Assembly (NCBI RefSeq): GCF_003651245.1
Contig: NZ_RAPE01000004.1
Span: forward strand, 302,237 to 366,236
Length of the DNA stretch: 64,000 bases
Source of the DNA: Roseovarius spongiae
GTDB taxonomy: Bacteria > Pseudomonadota > Alphaproteobacteria > Rhodobacterales > Rhodobacteraceae
Direction: 5' to 3'
The position numbers and the translations under genes are program-made. This document shows, piece by piece, positions 35,021-44,413 of this stretch (positions are counted from its first letter, which is position 1; each line of letters begins with the position of its first letter). Below the pieces are notes generated by a model. It saw only the letters and a list, made by a program, of their open reading frames with translations, was not told where the DNA came from and ran no database searches.

Positions 35021-35914
35021 ATGAACTTTCGGCAGATCGAGATCTTCTACGCGATTTACAGAAGCGGCTCGATCAGCGCGGCGGCGCGCCAGCTGCGCAC
35101 GTCCCAGCCTGCGCTCAGCAAGGCGCTGAAGCACGCGGAATCGCAACTTGGGTTCAAGCTGTTCGACAGGGTCAAGCAGCGCCTCATCCCCACCCATGAG
35201 GCCGAGCTCATCTTCGCAGAGAGCCATCAGTTGCAGAAGTCGCTCAACAGCGTGAACGCGCTTGTGGACAAGCTTGGAGACCTGTCCCGCAGAACGCTGC
35301 GCATCGGTTTCCTGCCGAGCCTCGGGGTGGGATTCGCGCCGCGGGTGCTGGCGCGGCTGGCCGGCGAAACCAGCCCGTCCTGCGAGATATACACGCATCA
35401 TTACGACCAGATCCTGGAGCGGCTCCTGTCTCATCGTCTTGATCTCGGGGTGGCGTTTTCGCTGCCCCAGCCGCCGGGTTTGCGCAGCATCCCGGTGGGG
35501 CGGATGCGGCTGGTCTACGTGGAGGCGGCGGGTAAATCCGCGCAGACCGTCAAGGGTCCCGTCCACCTGTCGGACGTGGACAGCAAGGCGCTCGTCGGGT
35601 TGGAGCGGGAGTCGCCCGTCGGCCGGGCGCTCGAGGTGGAGTTTCAACGCGAGGGACGAGAATATGCGCCGCGGATATCCGTGCACACATATGCCGTCGC
35701 GGCGGCCTGCGCGGCCAAGGGTGTCGGTCCGGCGATCGTTGATGAATTCTCGGCCGCGTCGACGCCGGGTCTGAATGTGCGCCCGCTCGAACCCGCGCGG
35801 TGCTTCGAGATCGTGGTCCTGCTGCCCGAAGATTACGCCGCGTCGCGCGCCGAGACCGAGCTGATCGACTGCATGCTGTGCGTATGCAGGGCGGAGGGTC
35901 ATGCGCTCGACTGA
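35021..35914 (+). CDS. LysR-family transcriptional regulator
   Basis: The 297-residue protein has an N-terminal winged helix-turn-helix (about 1-60; GSISAAARQLRTSQPALSKALKHAE) and a periplasmic-binding-like effector domain from about 90. It is divergent from the second TRAP operon, the usual arrangement for a LysR regulator and its target. It converges with the deacylase gene, whose stop overlaps its last 16 nt. The effector is unknown; a compound imported by the TRAP system is a reasonable guess. Confidence 0.9.
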   Translation: MNFRQIEIFYAIYRSGSISAAARQLRTSQPALSKALKHAESQLGFKLFDRVKQRLIPTHEAELIFAESHQLQKSLNSVNALVDKLGDLSRRTLRIGFLPSLGVGFAPRVLARLAGETSPSCEIYTHHYDQILERLLSHRLDLGVAFSLPQPPGLRSIPVGRMRLVYVEAAGKSAQTVKGPVHLSDVDSKALVGLERESPVGRALEVEFQREGREYAPRISVHTYAVAAACAAKGVGPAIVDEFSAASTPGLNVRPLEPARCFEIVVLLPEDYAASRAETELIDCMLCVCRAEGHALD

Positions 35915-37347
35915 GAGCGGCGCAGGATGCGCCCCGCGCCCGCCCGCCGTCCGGGATCACCTGACAGCACGGGGCGGCCGTTGACGAATACCTCGGCAAC
36001 GCCTTCGGACGGGAGAGCCGGGCTGACATAGTCGGCGCGGTCGGCGATGGTCTCGGGGTCGAAGAGGACCAGGTCGGCGTAAAACCCTCCCTGCAGCCGG
36101 CCCCGCCGTGCAAGGCCAAAGACCTGCGCAGGCAGCGACGTCATCCGGCGCACGGCTTCGGGCAGGCTCAGCACACCTTTTTCGCGCACGTAGCGGCGCA
36201 GAACCCGCGGAAACGCGCCCCAGAGGCGCGGATGGGCGTTCGGGCCGGGGATGCCGTCCGAGCCGATCATGACGCGCGGGTGGGTCATGATCCGGGCTAT
36301 GTCGTCTTCGGACATCTGGAAGTAGATCGCCACGCCCGGCATCAGGCGGCGCGCGGCCTCTTCGGGATCGCACCCCATCTCGGCGGCGATGTCGTCGAGG
36401 TAGCGGCCCTGCGCCTCGGGGTGGGGCGACGACTGTGCGATCAGGATGCGGTCGGCGTCCTTCACCTTTTGCGGCAGCAGCACGGTCGAGCTGGCGTCGT
36501 AGGGATATTGATCGAGCGCCACGTCCTGTTCGCGCAGCGCGGCGTCGATCATGGCGAGCGTTTCGCCCGATCTGCCGAAATTGGCGCATCCGATGCACTT
36601 GTGATGCGAGATGACGACCGGCACGCCGGCGTCGCGGCCGATTTCGAGGGTTTCGGCGACCGATTGCGCGACTCCGTCGCGTTCGTCGCGCATGTGGGTG
36701 ACGTATCGCGCGCCCGGGTAGGCGGCCAAGCGGCGGGCGATGGACACGACCTCGGCCGTGGGCGCGTGGGTGGCGACCGGGTAGGCGAGGCCGGTGCTCA
36801 GCCCCAGCACGCCGGCCGCGAGCGCCTCGTCCAGCAGGGCGCACATTTGCGCGATCTCGGGTGCGGTGGCGGGGCGCGCAACGTCGTCCATCACGCGCGT
36901 CCGCATCACCCCGTGTCCGGCCAGAACGCCGACGTTGACCGCCGGGCGGGCTTGCTCAAGCGCGTCGAAATAGGCGGCGAAGGTCGGGTAGCGGTAAACG
37001 TCGCTCTGCCCGAGCAAGGCCAGCGGTTCGGGCAGCGAGGCGGGTCCGTCAAGCGGGGCGAGGGAGATGCCGCAATTCCCCACAATGACGCTGGTGACGC
37101 CCTGGCTCACCACGAAGGGCACGCCGGGATCTTCCAACACCGCCTGGTCGTGATGGGTGTGCACGTCGATGAAGCCGGGCGCGAGGCACTGCCCCTTCGC
37201 GTCGATTGCCTCACCGCCCCGCCAGCCCTCAAGCTTGCCGATCGCGGCGATACGGTCCCCGCGCACGGCGACGCCGCCCGTCACAGCGGGTCCGCCCAGT
37301 CCGTCCAGCAGCATCGCGTTGTGGATGATTAGGTCGCATTCAGGCAT
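35899..37347 (-). CDS. N-acyl-D-amino-acid deacylase / D-aminoacylase family amidohydrolase
   Basis: The 482-residue protein has the amidohydrolase metal motif DVHTHHD (about 62-68), the bridging-site Cys in GNCGISL, a later His in VVISHHKC and the terminal Asp in MIGSDG, the order seen in D-aminoacylases. It would release D-amino acids from N-acyl-D-amino acids or related D-residue conjugates. Its start overlaps the end of the amidase gene by 8 nt and both follow a Liv-type ABC transporter on the same strand, so the three probably form one uptake-and-hydrolysis unit. Confidence 0.86.
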   Translation of the reverse strand: MPECDLIIHNAMLLDGLGGPAVTGGVAVRGDRIAAIGKLEGWRGGEAIDAKGQCLAPGFIDVHTHHDQAVLEDPGVPFVVSQGVTSVIVGNCGISLAPLDGPASLPEPLALLGQSDVYRYPTFAAYFDALEQARPAVNVGVLAGHGVMRTRVMDDVARPATAPEIAQMCALLDEALAAGVLGLSTGLAYPVATHAPTAEVVSIARRLAAYPGARYVTHMRDERDGVAQSVAETLEIGRDAGVPVVISHHKCIGCANFGRSGETLAMIDAALREQDVALDQYPYDASSTVLLPQKVKDADRILIAQSSPHPEAQGRYLDDIAAEMGCDPEEAARRLMPGVAIYFQMSEDDIARIMTHPRVMIGSDGIPGPNAHPRLWGAFPRVLRRYVREKGVLSLPEAVRRMTSLPAQVFGLARRGRLQGGFYADLVLFDPETIADRADYVSPALPSEGVAEVFVNGRPVLSGDPGRRAGAGRILRRSQSSA

Positions 37348-38746
37348 GAACCCGCTCCGGCGTCTTGAGCACGGAAAGATCCGGGCGGGGCATCGGCGCC
37401 AGCCGCTGTTCGAGCGCGCGGCCCAGGGCGAGGATCATCTCCTCGCCATAGGGCGTTCCCATCAGTTGCACGCCATGCGGAAGGTTCCGCCCGTCCACGC
37501 CCGTGGGTATCGAAAGCGCGCAGGTCGAAAGATAGTTCGCCGGGCGCGTGAACTGCGCGAGCGGGGCGGCGGATTCGTCCACCTCGTCGAGCGTCGGCGC
37601 CGTGAACGGGATCGCCGGCGTCAGGATCGCGTCGAAGCGGCGCATGTAGTCGCGGTAGCGCGCGACATGCGCCTGCCGCGTTTCAAGCGCGGAGAAGTAG
37701 TCCGAAGCGCTCACCGACGCGCCCTTGAGCACACGTTCGCGCACGGCGTCGTTGATCGGGACGCCGTCATCGTGGATGTATTCGCGATGAACGTGATAGG
37801 CCTCGGCGGCGATGAGCAGGCCGTTGAGTTCGGTCAGTTCCGCGAAATCGAATGGCAGGTCCGTCTCGTGCAGGCGCACGCCCGCCGCACCCAGCGCATC
37901 CTGCGCGGCCTGGTAGGCCGCTTCGATGTCGGGCGAGACCGAGATGGGAAAGCCCCGTGGGGCCATGACGGCCACGTTCCTGCCCTCGACGGTCAACTGG
38001 TCGTGGCGCAGCGGCGCATGGGGGGCGTCGGGGCGGGCGTCCTCGCGCATCGCGTGGTAGAGAAGCGCCGCGTCATCGACACTGAGCGTCATCGGCCCGA
38101 GCGAATCGAGAGTGCGCGACAGCGAAAGGCATCCCTCGAGGCTGATGCGACCGTAGGTCACCTTGAGCCCGACGAGCCCCGTCAGGCTGGCCGGGATCCG
38201 AACAGAGCCGCCCGTATCGCTTCCGATGGCGGCGGGGCACATGCCGGAGGCCACCGCGACGCCCGAACCGCTGGACGACCCCCCCGCGATCCGGGCTTGG
38301 TTCAGATCATAAGGGTTGCGCGGCGTGCCGCGCTTCTCGTTGGCGCCCCATCCGCCGAAGGCGAATTCCACCATCTCGGTGCGTCCCAGCGGAATCATTC
38401 CCGCGCCCAGAAGCCGTTGCAGCGCGGGCGCCGTCACCTCGCTTTTGCGGCCCTTCATCGAAAGGCTGCCGAATTCGCAGCCGTGACCCTTCCATTCGAT
38501 CAGGTCCTTCAGCGCGATGGGCAGGCCGTGCAGCGGCCCGAACGAGATCCCCGCCTGGCGCAGCTTGTCCATCCCTTCGGCGGCGGCCAAGGCCTCTTCC
38601 TCGTACACCTCCGAGAACGCGCCGAGGACGCCGTCCTGCGCGCGGATGCGCCCGAGGCAGCCGGTGACGATATCGACGGATGAAATCTGACCGGCTCTGA
38701 GCGCGCGCGCAAGATCGGTCAATGTCGTGTGTGCTGAGATCATCAC
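37340..38746 (-). CDS. Amidase (amidase signature family)
   Basis: This 468-residue protein carries the Ser-cisSer-Lys machinery: Lys in PIALKDLIEW, the Gly/Ser-rich GGSSSGSGVAVA, and the nucleophile Ser in GSDTGGSVRIP. It hydrolyses amide bonds of unknown substrates. A GatA role is unlikely given the neighbours and the absence of gatB/gatC. It is translationally coupled to the deacylase and lies 71 nt after the ABC binding protein, with a strong stem-loop in the gap. Confidence 0.88.
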   Translation of the reverse strand: MMISAHTTLTDLARALRAGQISSVDIVTGCLGRIRAQDGVLGAFSEVYEEEALAAAEGMDKLRQAGISFGPLHGLPIALKDLIEWKGHGCEFGSLSMKGRKSEVTAPALQRLLGAGMIPLGRTEMVEFAFGGWGANEKRGTPRNPYDLNQARIAGGSSSGSGVAVASGMCPAAIGSDTGGSVRIPASLTGLVGLKVTYGRISLEGCLSLSRTLDSLGPMTLSVDDAALLYHAMREDARPDAPHAPLRHDQLTVEGRNVAVMAPRGFPISVSPDIEAAYQAAQDALGAAGVRLHETDLPFDFAELTELNGLLIAAEAYHVHREYIHDDGVPINDAVRERVLKGASVSASDYFSALETRQAHVARYRDYMRRFDAILTPAIPFTAPTLDEVDESAAPLAQFTRPANYLSTCALSIPTGVDGRNLPHGVQLMGTPYGEEMILALGRALEQRLAPMPRPDLSVLKTPERVHA

Positions 38747-38771
38747 TTGAACGCATCCCGATTGAAGATGG

Positions 38772-38803
38772 GCGCCGGAGCGTCTGACGAAACGCTCCGG
38801 CGC
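38772..38803 (-). terminator. Intercistronic stem-loop between ABC binding-protein and amidase genes
   Basis: GCGCCGGAGCG (38772-38782) pairs perfectly over 11 bp with CGCTCCGGCGC (38793-38803). It follows the binding-protein stop by 14 nt; with no clear U-tract it probably attenuates read-through into the amidase gene or protects the upstream mRNA. Confidence 0.5.
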
Positions 38804-38817
38804 GGGTTTCGTCAGCG

Positions 38818-40047
38818 TTACCGCTCGTCCCAGGACGGGATGGGGTAGATCGGCTCCGCCACCGCGACTTCGGGGGGCCAGACGGTTTCCATGCCGCCGC
38901 CGGACTGCAACTGCACGACGGGGAAGGGCATCTTGAGCTGCTTGCCGGTTTCGTCGATCGCGTAGGGGCCGGCCAGCACGGTGAGCTTGTCGGAGAGCTC
39001 CATCGCGGTTTTCTTGAGGTCGGCGGCTTCGAGGCTCTCGGCGTTCTGGATGATCTCGCCCGCGACCACACCGGCGCCATACGCAAGGATCGTCTGGAAG
39101 TCGGGCTCATAGCTCACGTCCGGGAACAGCCGTTCATATGCTTCGAGGAACTCCTCGCGGTCGAGACCGGCGGTGATTTCCCAGTTGATGGTCGGATGGA
39201 AATTGGTGTGGCTGAAGATGTAGTCGGCGTCGTCGCCGATATCCTGGAACTGCGGGGTCGATGCATAGACCATGTAGGTCATCGGGAACGACACATTCAT
39301 CTGCCGCATTTGCCGCACCATCGAGATCAGGTCGCCCTCATACGAGGTCGGATAGAACAACTCGGCGCCGGACGCCTTGGCCTTTTGCAGCAGAAGGCTG
39401 AAATCCTTGGCGCCTTTCGGGTAGGTCTCCTGCATCACGACCTCGATGCCGCGCTCTTCGGCCAGCGCGCGGGCTCCCTCGGCCAGCCCTGCCGGAAACG
39501 GCTCATCGACCGAGATGATGGCGACCGATTTTACGCCGAGATCGGCGGCGAGATCCATGCTGGCCAGCGGCATGCGCGAGACCGGCATCTGTGTCGCCGA
39601 AACGATGTTCTTGAACCCCTGGGCGTAGAGCGCGTCGGAGGCGGCGGACCAGATCACCAGGAACTTGTCCAGCCGCTCGGCCGTGGTGGCCGCGGCCGCG
39701 GACAGGGTCGAGCCGAACGGCGCCATCAGCAGGTCGACATCCTCGTTCACGATCAGGTCTTCATAGACGCGGGCGACCATCTGCTTGTCGCTGCGGTCGT
39801 CGCGCTTGATCAGCTCGACCATGCGCTTCTCGCCGTTCACGTCGAGCCCGCCGGCGGCGTTGACCTCGTCGACCCAGATCTCGACGCCGCGAACGCCCGA
39901 TTGCGAAGCCAGCGCGTAGTTGCCGGCCGACGACACGGTCATGCCGATGCGGATCGGATCGTCGGCGGCCCATGCCGCCGCGCCGAGCAGCGAGGCCGCG
40001 GTAATGAGCGCGCCTTTCAGAAGCGTTCGCTTGTCTGGATTGTTCAT
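38818..40047 (-). CDS. Branched-chain amino-acid-type ABC transporter substrate-binding protein
   Basis: The 409-residue protein has an N-terminal signal (KRTLLKGA...AAAWA) and a Leu/Ile/Val-binding (type I) fold starting DPIRIGMTVSSAGNYALAS. ATG 40047 follows AGGAGGAG; a longer frame lacks a signal. It belongs with the LivF, LivG, LivH and LivM homologues upstream. The amidase and D-aminoacylase downstream suggest an amide or acylated amino-acid ligand rather than branched-chain amino acids. Confidence 0.9.
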   Translation of the reverse strand: MNNPDKRTLLKGALITAASLLGAAAWAADDPIRIGMTVSSAGNYALASQSGVRGVEIWVDEVNAAGGLDVNGEKRMVELIKRDDRSDKQMVARVYEDLIVNEDVDLLMAPFGSTLSAAAATTAERLDKFLVIWSAASDALYAQGFKNIVSATQMPVSRMPLASMDLAADLGVKSVAIISVDEPFPAGLAEGARALAEERGIEVVMQETYPKGAKDFSLLLQKAKASGAELFYPTSYEGDLISMVRQMRQMNVSFPMTYMVYASTPQFQDIGDDADYIFSHTNFHPTINWEITAGLDREEFLEAYERLFPDVSYEPDFQTILAYGAGVVAGEIIQNAESLEAADLKKTAMELSDKLTVLAGPYAIDETGKQLKMPFPVVQLQSGGGMETVWPPEVAVAEPIYPIPSWDER

Positions 40048-40076
40048 CTCTTCTTCTCCTCCTGTTGTTCGACGCC

Positions 40077-40820
40077 TCATGCGTCGATCTTGTAGTTCAT
40101 CCACTCCGAGACCATTTCCCGCAGCTTGTCGTCGCTGGCGAAATCCTCGCGCGTTCCCTCGGCCTTATTTCGGCCCAGTTCGAGAATATAGAGGCGGTCC
40201 GCGATCTCGGCGCAGGACCGCACGTTCTGGTCGACCAGCAGGATGGTCGCGCCCCGGTCGGCGAGACTCCGGGTCAGGGCGTAGATTTCCTTGGAAATCT
40301 TGGGCGCGATCATCGCCGTGGGTTCGTCCAGCAGGATCACCTTCGGATCGATCACCAGCGCGCGGGCGATCTCGAGAAAGCGTTGCTGCCCGCCGCTGAG
40401 CGACGACGCCGCCGCGTTGGGCCGCTCGGCAAGGACGGGGAATTCGTCGAAGACGCTTTCGATCGCCCGGGCGACGCGTTTCTTGTCGCGGCGAAACGGC
40501 CAGCATCCGAGCAGCAGGTTGTCACGCACCGACAGGTCGGCGAAGACGCTGCGATGCTGCGGCACGAAGGCGATCCCCTCGAGCGCCCGCTGGAAGGCCT
40601 TTTGCCTGGTGATGTCCTGATCTCCGAGCGTGATCGACCCCTTGCGCGGTCGCAGCAGGCCGAAGAACGTCTTGAGCACCGTGGATTTGCCCGCCCCGTT
40701 CGGGCCGATGATCCCGGTGACCTCGCCGGGCCGCCCCGTGACCGCGACGTCGTTGAGAACGACGATGTCGCTGTTGTAGGCGACTTCGATGCCTTCCATG
40801 GACAGCTTCAGACCTTCCAT
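40077..40820 (-). CDS. livF: Liv-type ABC transporter ATP-binding protein (LivF)
   Basis: This 247-residue ATPase has Walker A (GPNGAGKST), the signature SLSGGQQRFLEIARAL and Walker B (VILLDEPTAMIAP), and matches the LivF group. It starts 3 nt after the LivG stop. The symbol denotes the family; the cargo need not be branched-chain amino acids. Confidence 0.88.
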   Translation of the reverse strand: MEGLKLSMEGIEVAYNSDIVVLNDVAVTGRPGEVTGIIGPNGAGKSTVLKTFFGLLRPRKGSITLGDQDITRQKAFQRALEGIAFVPQHRSVFADLSVRDNLLLGCWPFRRDKKRVARAIESVFDEFPVLAERPNAAASSLSGGQQRFLEIARALVIDPKVILLDEPTAMIAPKISKEIYALTRSLADRGATILLVDQNVRSCAEIADRLYILELGRNKAEGTREDFASDDKLREMVSEWMNYKIDA

Positions 40821-40823
40821 AAC

Positions 40824-41531
40824 TCAGGCTCCCAGGTAGGCTTCGACGACGTCGGGATTCGACTGGACGGTTTCGGCGTCCCCCCGCGCGAGGATGCGCC
40901 CCTCGTGCATCACGATGATGTCATGCGATAGTTCGTAGATCGACGTGAGGTCGTGGCTGACCAGCACGACGCTGCACCCGGTTTCTCCGGGCATGTCGCG
41001 GATCACGTCGATCAGTAGCCGCGACAGCGTCGGGTTCACGCCCGCGAACGGCTCGTCCAGCAGGACCAGCTTGGGGCGTGACACCATGATCCGCGCCAGT
41101 TCGAGCAGCTTCTGCTGCCCGCCCGAGAGTTCTTCGGCGTAGTTGTGGCGCAGATCAAAGAGATGGACCTTCTTCAGCCACGTGGCGCGGATTTCGTCGC
41201 GTTCCGCCCGCGTCATGCTGCGCGACAGCAGCGGCACCGCGAGGTTGTCCCAGAGCGTCATGCGCGAAAAGACGCGCGGCACCTGGAAGGTGCGCCCGAC
41301 GCCGCGGTCGAAGATTTGCGCAGGCTTGAGGCCGGTCAGTTCCTTGCCGTCCAACTGGATCGAGCCGCTGGAGGCGATGTATACGCCGTTGATGCAGTTC
41401 AGCATCGTCGTCTTGCCCGAGCCATTCATGCCCAGCACGCCCAGAATGCTCCTCGGGGGTACTTCGAAATCGAGCCCGTCGAGCGCCTTCAGCCCGCCGA
41501 AATTCTTTCTGAGACCTTCGATCCGCAGCAT
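40824..41531 (-). CDS. livG: Liv-type ABC transporter ATP-binding protein (LivG)
   Basis: The 235-residue ATPase has Walker A (GMNGSGKTT), LSGGQQKLLELARIM and Walker B (LVLLDEPFAGVNP) plus the switch HD. LivG and LivF together power one importer. It starts 2 nt after the LivH stop. The protein ends EAYLGA, as LivG proteins usually do. Confidence 0.88.
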   Translation of the reverse strand: MLRIEGLRKNFGGLKALDGLDFEVPPRSILGVLGMNGSGKTTMLNCINGVYIASSGSIQLDGKELTGLKPAQIFDRGVGRTFQVPRVFSRMTLWDNLAVPLLSRSMTRAERDEIRATWLKKVHLFDLRHNYAEELSGGQQKLLELARIMVSRPKLVLLDEPFAGVNPTLSRLLIDVIRDMPGETGCSVVLVSHDLTSIYELSHDIIVMHEGRILARGDAETVQSNPDVVEAYLGA

Positions 41532-41533
41532 CG

Positions 41534-42415
41534 TTATTTCAACGCCTCCCGTCCGAACAGGCCCGTCGGGCGCACGAGGATGACGCCGATCAGCAGCAGG
41601 AAGCCGAGAAGCGTGGCGGTCGTCCCGCTGGTGTAGACCAGCGCCGTCTGCTCGGTCAGGCCGAAGATGATGCCCCCGACGACCGCGCCGACTGGATGAC
41701 CGAGCCCGCCCAGAACGATCACGATGAACCCGATCAGCGTGTAATCCTGGCCGATGAAGGGCGAGAACGCCGGAAAGATGAGCGCGACCAGGACGCCGGT
41801 GATCCCGGCCAGCCCCAGCCCGAGCCCGAAGGTCAGCGCCGACATCCGTTCCAGGTTGACGCCGACGATCTGCACCGCGTCCCGGTTCATGATGATCGCG
41901 CGCAGCGCCTTGCCCGGGAGCGTCCTGTAGAGGAAGAACGCCAGCACGGCGGTGATTACGACGATGATGCCCAGCGCGACCAGCTTGGCGGTCGGCACGA
42001 TGACCGAACCGAACATGAAGAACGGCGGGTCGAGCGTGTAGGACAGCGACCGCGAATCCGCCTCAAAGAAGATCAGCATCAGCGCGCCGAGCGCGATCGC
42101 GACGCCGAACATCACCAGGAGCGAGGCATGCTCGGGATCGTCCGATTTCGCCAGCCGCTTGATCAACACGAAATAGAGGCCGTAGCCCATCGCCGCGAAG
42201 GCGAGGAAGATCAGCGGCATCGCGAGGAAGGGCGACAGGCCCAGCAGCTTCTGTGCGAAATAGGCGCCGTATGCGCCGAGGATGATGAATTCGCCATGCG
42301 CGAAATTCACCACGCGCAGCACGCCGAAGATGACGTTCAGGCTGAGCCCGATCAGGGCGTAGATCGTGCCGAGGATGATCCCGTTCACGAGGCCTTGGAG
42401 AAGGAGTTCATTCAT
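41534..42415 (-). CDS. livH: Liv-type ABC transporter permease (LivH)
   Basis: This 293-residue membrane protein has about eight hydrophobic helices with LivH phrases (GTIYALIGLSLNVIFGVLRVVNFAHGE) and the ATPase-contact loop (KALRAIIMNRDAVQIVGVN). It pairs with LivM, whose gene ends 22 nt upstream. Confidence 0.9.
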   Translation of the reverse strand: MNELLLQGLVNGIILGTIYALIGLSLNVIFGVLRVVNFAHGEFIILGAYGAYFAQKLLGLSPFLAMPLIFLAFAAMGYGLYFVLIKRLAKSDDPEHASLLVMFGVAIALGALMLIFFEADSRSLSYTLDPPFFMFGSVIVPTAKLVALGIIVVITAVLAFFLYRTLPGKALRAIIMNRDAVQIVGVNLERMSALTFGLGLGLAGITGVLVALIFPAFSPFIGQDYTLIGFIVIVLGGLGHPVGAVVGGIIFGLTEQTALVYTSGTTATLLGFLLLIGVILVRPTGLFGREALK

Positions 42416-42437
42416 GCGGCCGGTCTCCGGATCCTGG

Positions 42438-43385
42438 TCATGGGATATACTTGCGAAGCTTCGAGAAACGCTGCGCGAACGCCCCGACGATCCCGCGCGG
42501 CAGCATGAGCATCAGCAGCACGATGATGACCCCCAGCAGCAGCAGGTTGAGCGTGGGGAACTGCCGCCAGATCAACTGATCCACCCCGTAGAGCAATCCG
42601 CTGCCGAGGATTGGGCCGACGAGGTAGCCAAGGCCGCCGGCCATTGCATAGACAATGCTCTTGGCCGTGATCAGCAGATTGAATGAGGATTCAAGGTCGA
42701 TCGCGTTGGTGTACCATGCCTCGACCCCGCCGACGAGCGCGGGAAACACCGCCGCCGAGATCCAGGCCTTCATGCGGGTGCTCACCACGTTCACGCCCAC
42801 CACCGCGGCGGCCTCCTGGTCGTCGCGGATCGCGCGCAGCGCCGTCCCGGTGCGCGACATGGAAAGCCAGGTCGCCGTCGCCAGCAGCAGCAGAAGCACG
42901 ACGAACATGGCGTAATAGGCCGCGAGCGGGTCGTTCGCGCTCGACAGGATGAGCCCGAGGCTTCCGCCGGTCAGATCGGCCGGCATCAGCGAGATCGTCA
43001 GTTTCGCGGCCATCGCCAGCGCGAGGCTGACGATGCCGAAATAGACGCCCCTGAGCCTGAGCGTCGGCGCCAGCAGCAGACCCACGGTCGCGCCCGTCAG
43101 CCCGGCGCCGATGAGCGCGAGCGGAATCGGAAACTCCAGCGTCTTGTAGAGTATCCCGGTCGCATAGGCGCCTACGCCGTAGAACGCGACATAGCCGAAC
43201 GGCATGTAACCGGCGAGGCCGGCCACGAAATTGAACGCGCTGGCCATGATGATCCAGAGCATCATGTAGAACATGAAGGACAGGTTGTCGGTGAGGAAGG
43301 GGACGATGGCGAAGCCGAGCGTCAGCGCCGCCACGACGCCCGCCCAGACCATTACCCTTACCCGGCTGTCCCGCGCGTTTTCCAT
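42438..43385 (-). CDS. livM: Liv-type ABC transporter permease (LivM)
   Basis: The 315-residue membrane protein matches LivM (AGYMPFGYVAFYGVGAYATG, GTALRAIRDDQEAAAVVGVN). It is the first gene of the minus-strand unit livM-livH-livG-livF-binding protein-amidase-deacylase. Its promoter must lie in 43386-43654. Confidence 0.9.
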   Translation of the reverse strand: MENARDSRVRVMVWAGVVAALTLGFAIVPFLTDNLSFMFYMMLWIIMASAFNFVAGLAGYMPFGYVAFYGVGAYATGILYKTLEFPIPLALIGAGLTGATVGLLLAPTLRLRGVYFGIVSLALAMAAKLTISLMPADLTGGSLGLILSSANDPLAAYYAMFVVLLLLLATATWLSMSRTGTALRAIRDDQEAAAVVGVNVVSTRMKAWISAAVFPALVGGVEAWYTNAIDLESSFNLLITAKSIVYAMAGGLGYLVGPILGSGLLYGVDQLIWRQFPTLNLLLLGVIIVLLMLMLPRGIVGAFAQRFSKLRKYIP

Positions 43386-43654
43386 CTGTGAATCGGCTTT
43401 CTCAAGTCAGCGTGAAGTCGCATAGAAGCAAACGGCGATCTGGTTGTCTCATATTTTGTTGACCGTCATGTATAACCTGGGGATATGACCTGATGTATGG
43501 ACCCACTCCGCCGGTCTGATGGGAAACAACCCGCTTCGCCCCCTGCTCGTCATTGTACTCGACGTGGACCCGAACGAGGTGACCTGGTTCGTCAATCTCG
43601 TCGATCTCGAGCCGCAAAGCTGATGGAGATGTGAGGGCAGCGCGCTCGGCGCGC
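43386..43654. other. Intergenic region upstream of the Liv operon, with a possible short coding remnant
   Basis: The 269-nt gap is locally AT-rich near 43440-43490, a likely promoter for livM. A 71-codon minus-strand frame (43402-43617, TTG start) has a protein-like beginning (LEIDEIDEPGHLVRVHVEY) and then loses that character. No family is recognised and it may be a fragment or chance frame. Confidence 0.3.
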
Positions 43655-44413
43655 TCAGCGGATCACTTCGAGCGGCTGGTAAACGGGGCCGTCCGCGGTC
43701 TGGCGATACCAGGCGGTGATGCCGAAGACATGCGCCAGCCGCTCGGGCGTGAGCACCTCGGCGGGGGGGCCGTCGGCGACGAGCCGGCCCTCGTCCAGCA
43801 TGACGATCCGGGTGCAATGGCGCGCGGCTATGCCAAGATCATGCAGCGACACCAGCACCGAGCGGCCATGCGCGGCAAGCCCCGCGAAGGTCTGCATCGT
43901 CATGATCTGGTGCGCGGGGTCGAGCCCGGCGATCGGTTCGTCCGCCATCAGCAGCGGCGCCTCCTGCGCCAGCGCGCGCGCGATCAGCACGCGGGCCTGT
44001 TCGCCCCCGGACAGGCGCGTGGCGCCCCGGTGGCGCATCTCCTCCAGCCCCATCCATGCGATCGCCTCATCGACGCGGGCGCGATCCTGCGCCGTCGGGC
44101 GGCGGCCCCGGTCGCGATGCGGCATCCGGCCCAGCATCACCACGTCCTCGACGCTTACCGGCCAGGCAATCTCGCGCGCCTGGGGCATCCATGCGGCGCG
44201 GCGCGCCCGCGCGCCCTGCAGGAGCTGGGCGAGGTTGCTTTCTCCGATCGCAGGGATCAGCCCGAGGGCGGCGCGCATCAGCGTGGTCTTGCCCGCGCCG
44301 TTGGGGCCGATGAGGCCCACGAATTCACCCGCGCCGATTTCGAGCGTCACGTCGCGCAGCACGGCGCGCCCGTGCAGGCTGACCGACAGGTCGCGGAGTG
44401 ACAGCAAGGTCAT
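43655..44413 (-). CDS. btuD: Cobalamin/iron-complex ABC transporter ATP-binding protein (BtuD-like)
   Basis: The 252-residue FecE/BtuD-type ATPase has Walker A (GPNGAGKTT), LSGGEQARVLIARAL and Walker B (LLMADEPIAGLDP). It overlaps the permease gene by 4 nt. It lies downstream of a cobalamin-riboswitch-controlled receptor, which favours vitamin B12 over ferric complexes. Confidence 0.82.
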   Translation of the reverse strand: MTLLSLRDLSVSLHGRAVLRDVTLEIGAGEFVGLIGPNGAGKTTLMRAALGLIPAIGESNLAQLLQGARARRAAWMPQAREIAWPVSVEDVVMLGRMPHRDRGRRPTAQDRARVDEAIAWMGLEEMRHRGATRLSGGEQARVLIARALAQEAPLLMADEPIAGLDPAHQIMTMQTFAGLAAHGRSVLVSLHDLGIAARHCTRIVMLDEGRLVADGPPAEVLTPERLAHVFGITAWYRQTADGPVYQPLEVIR

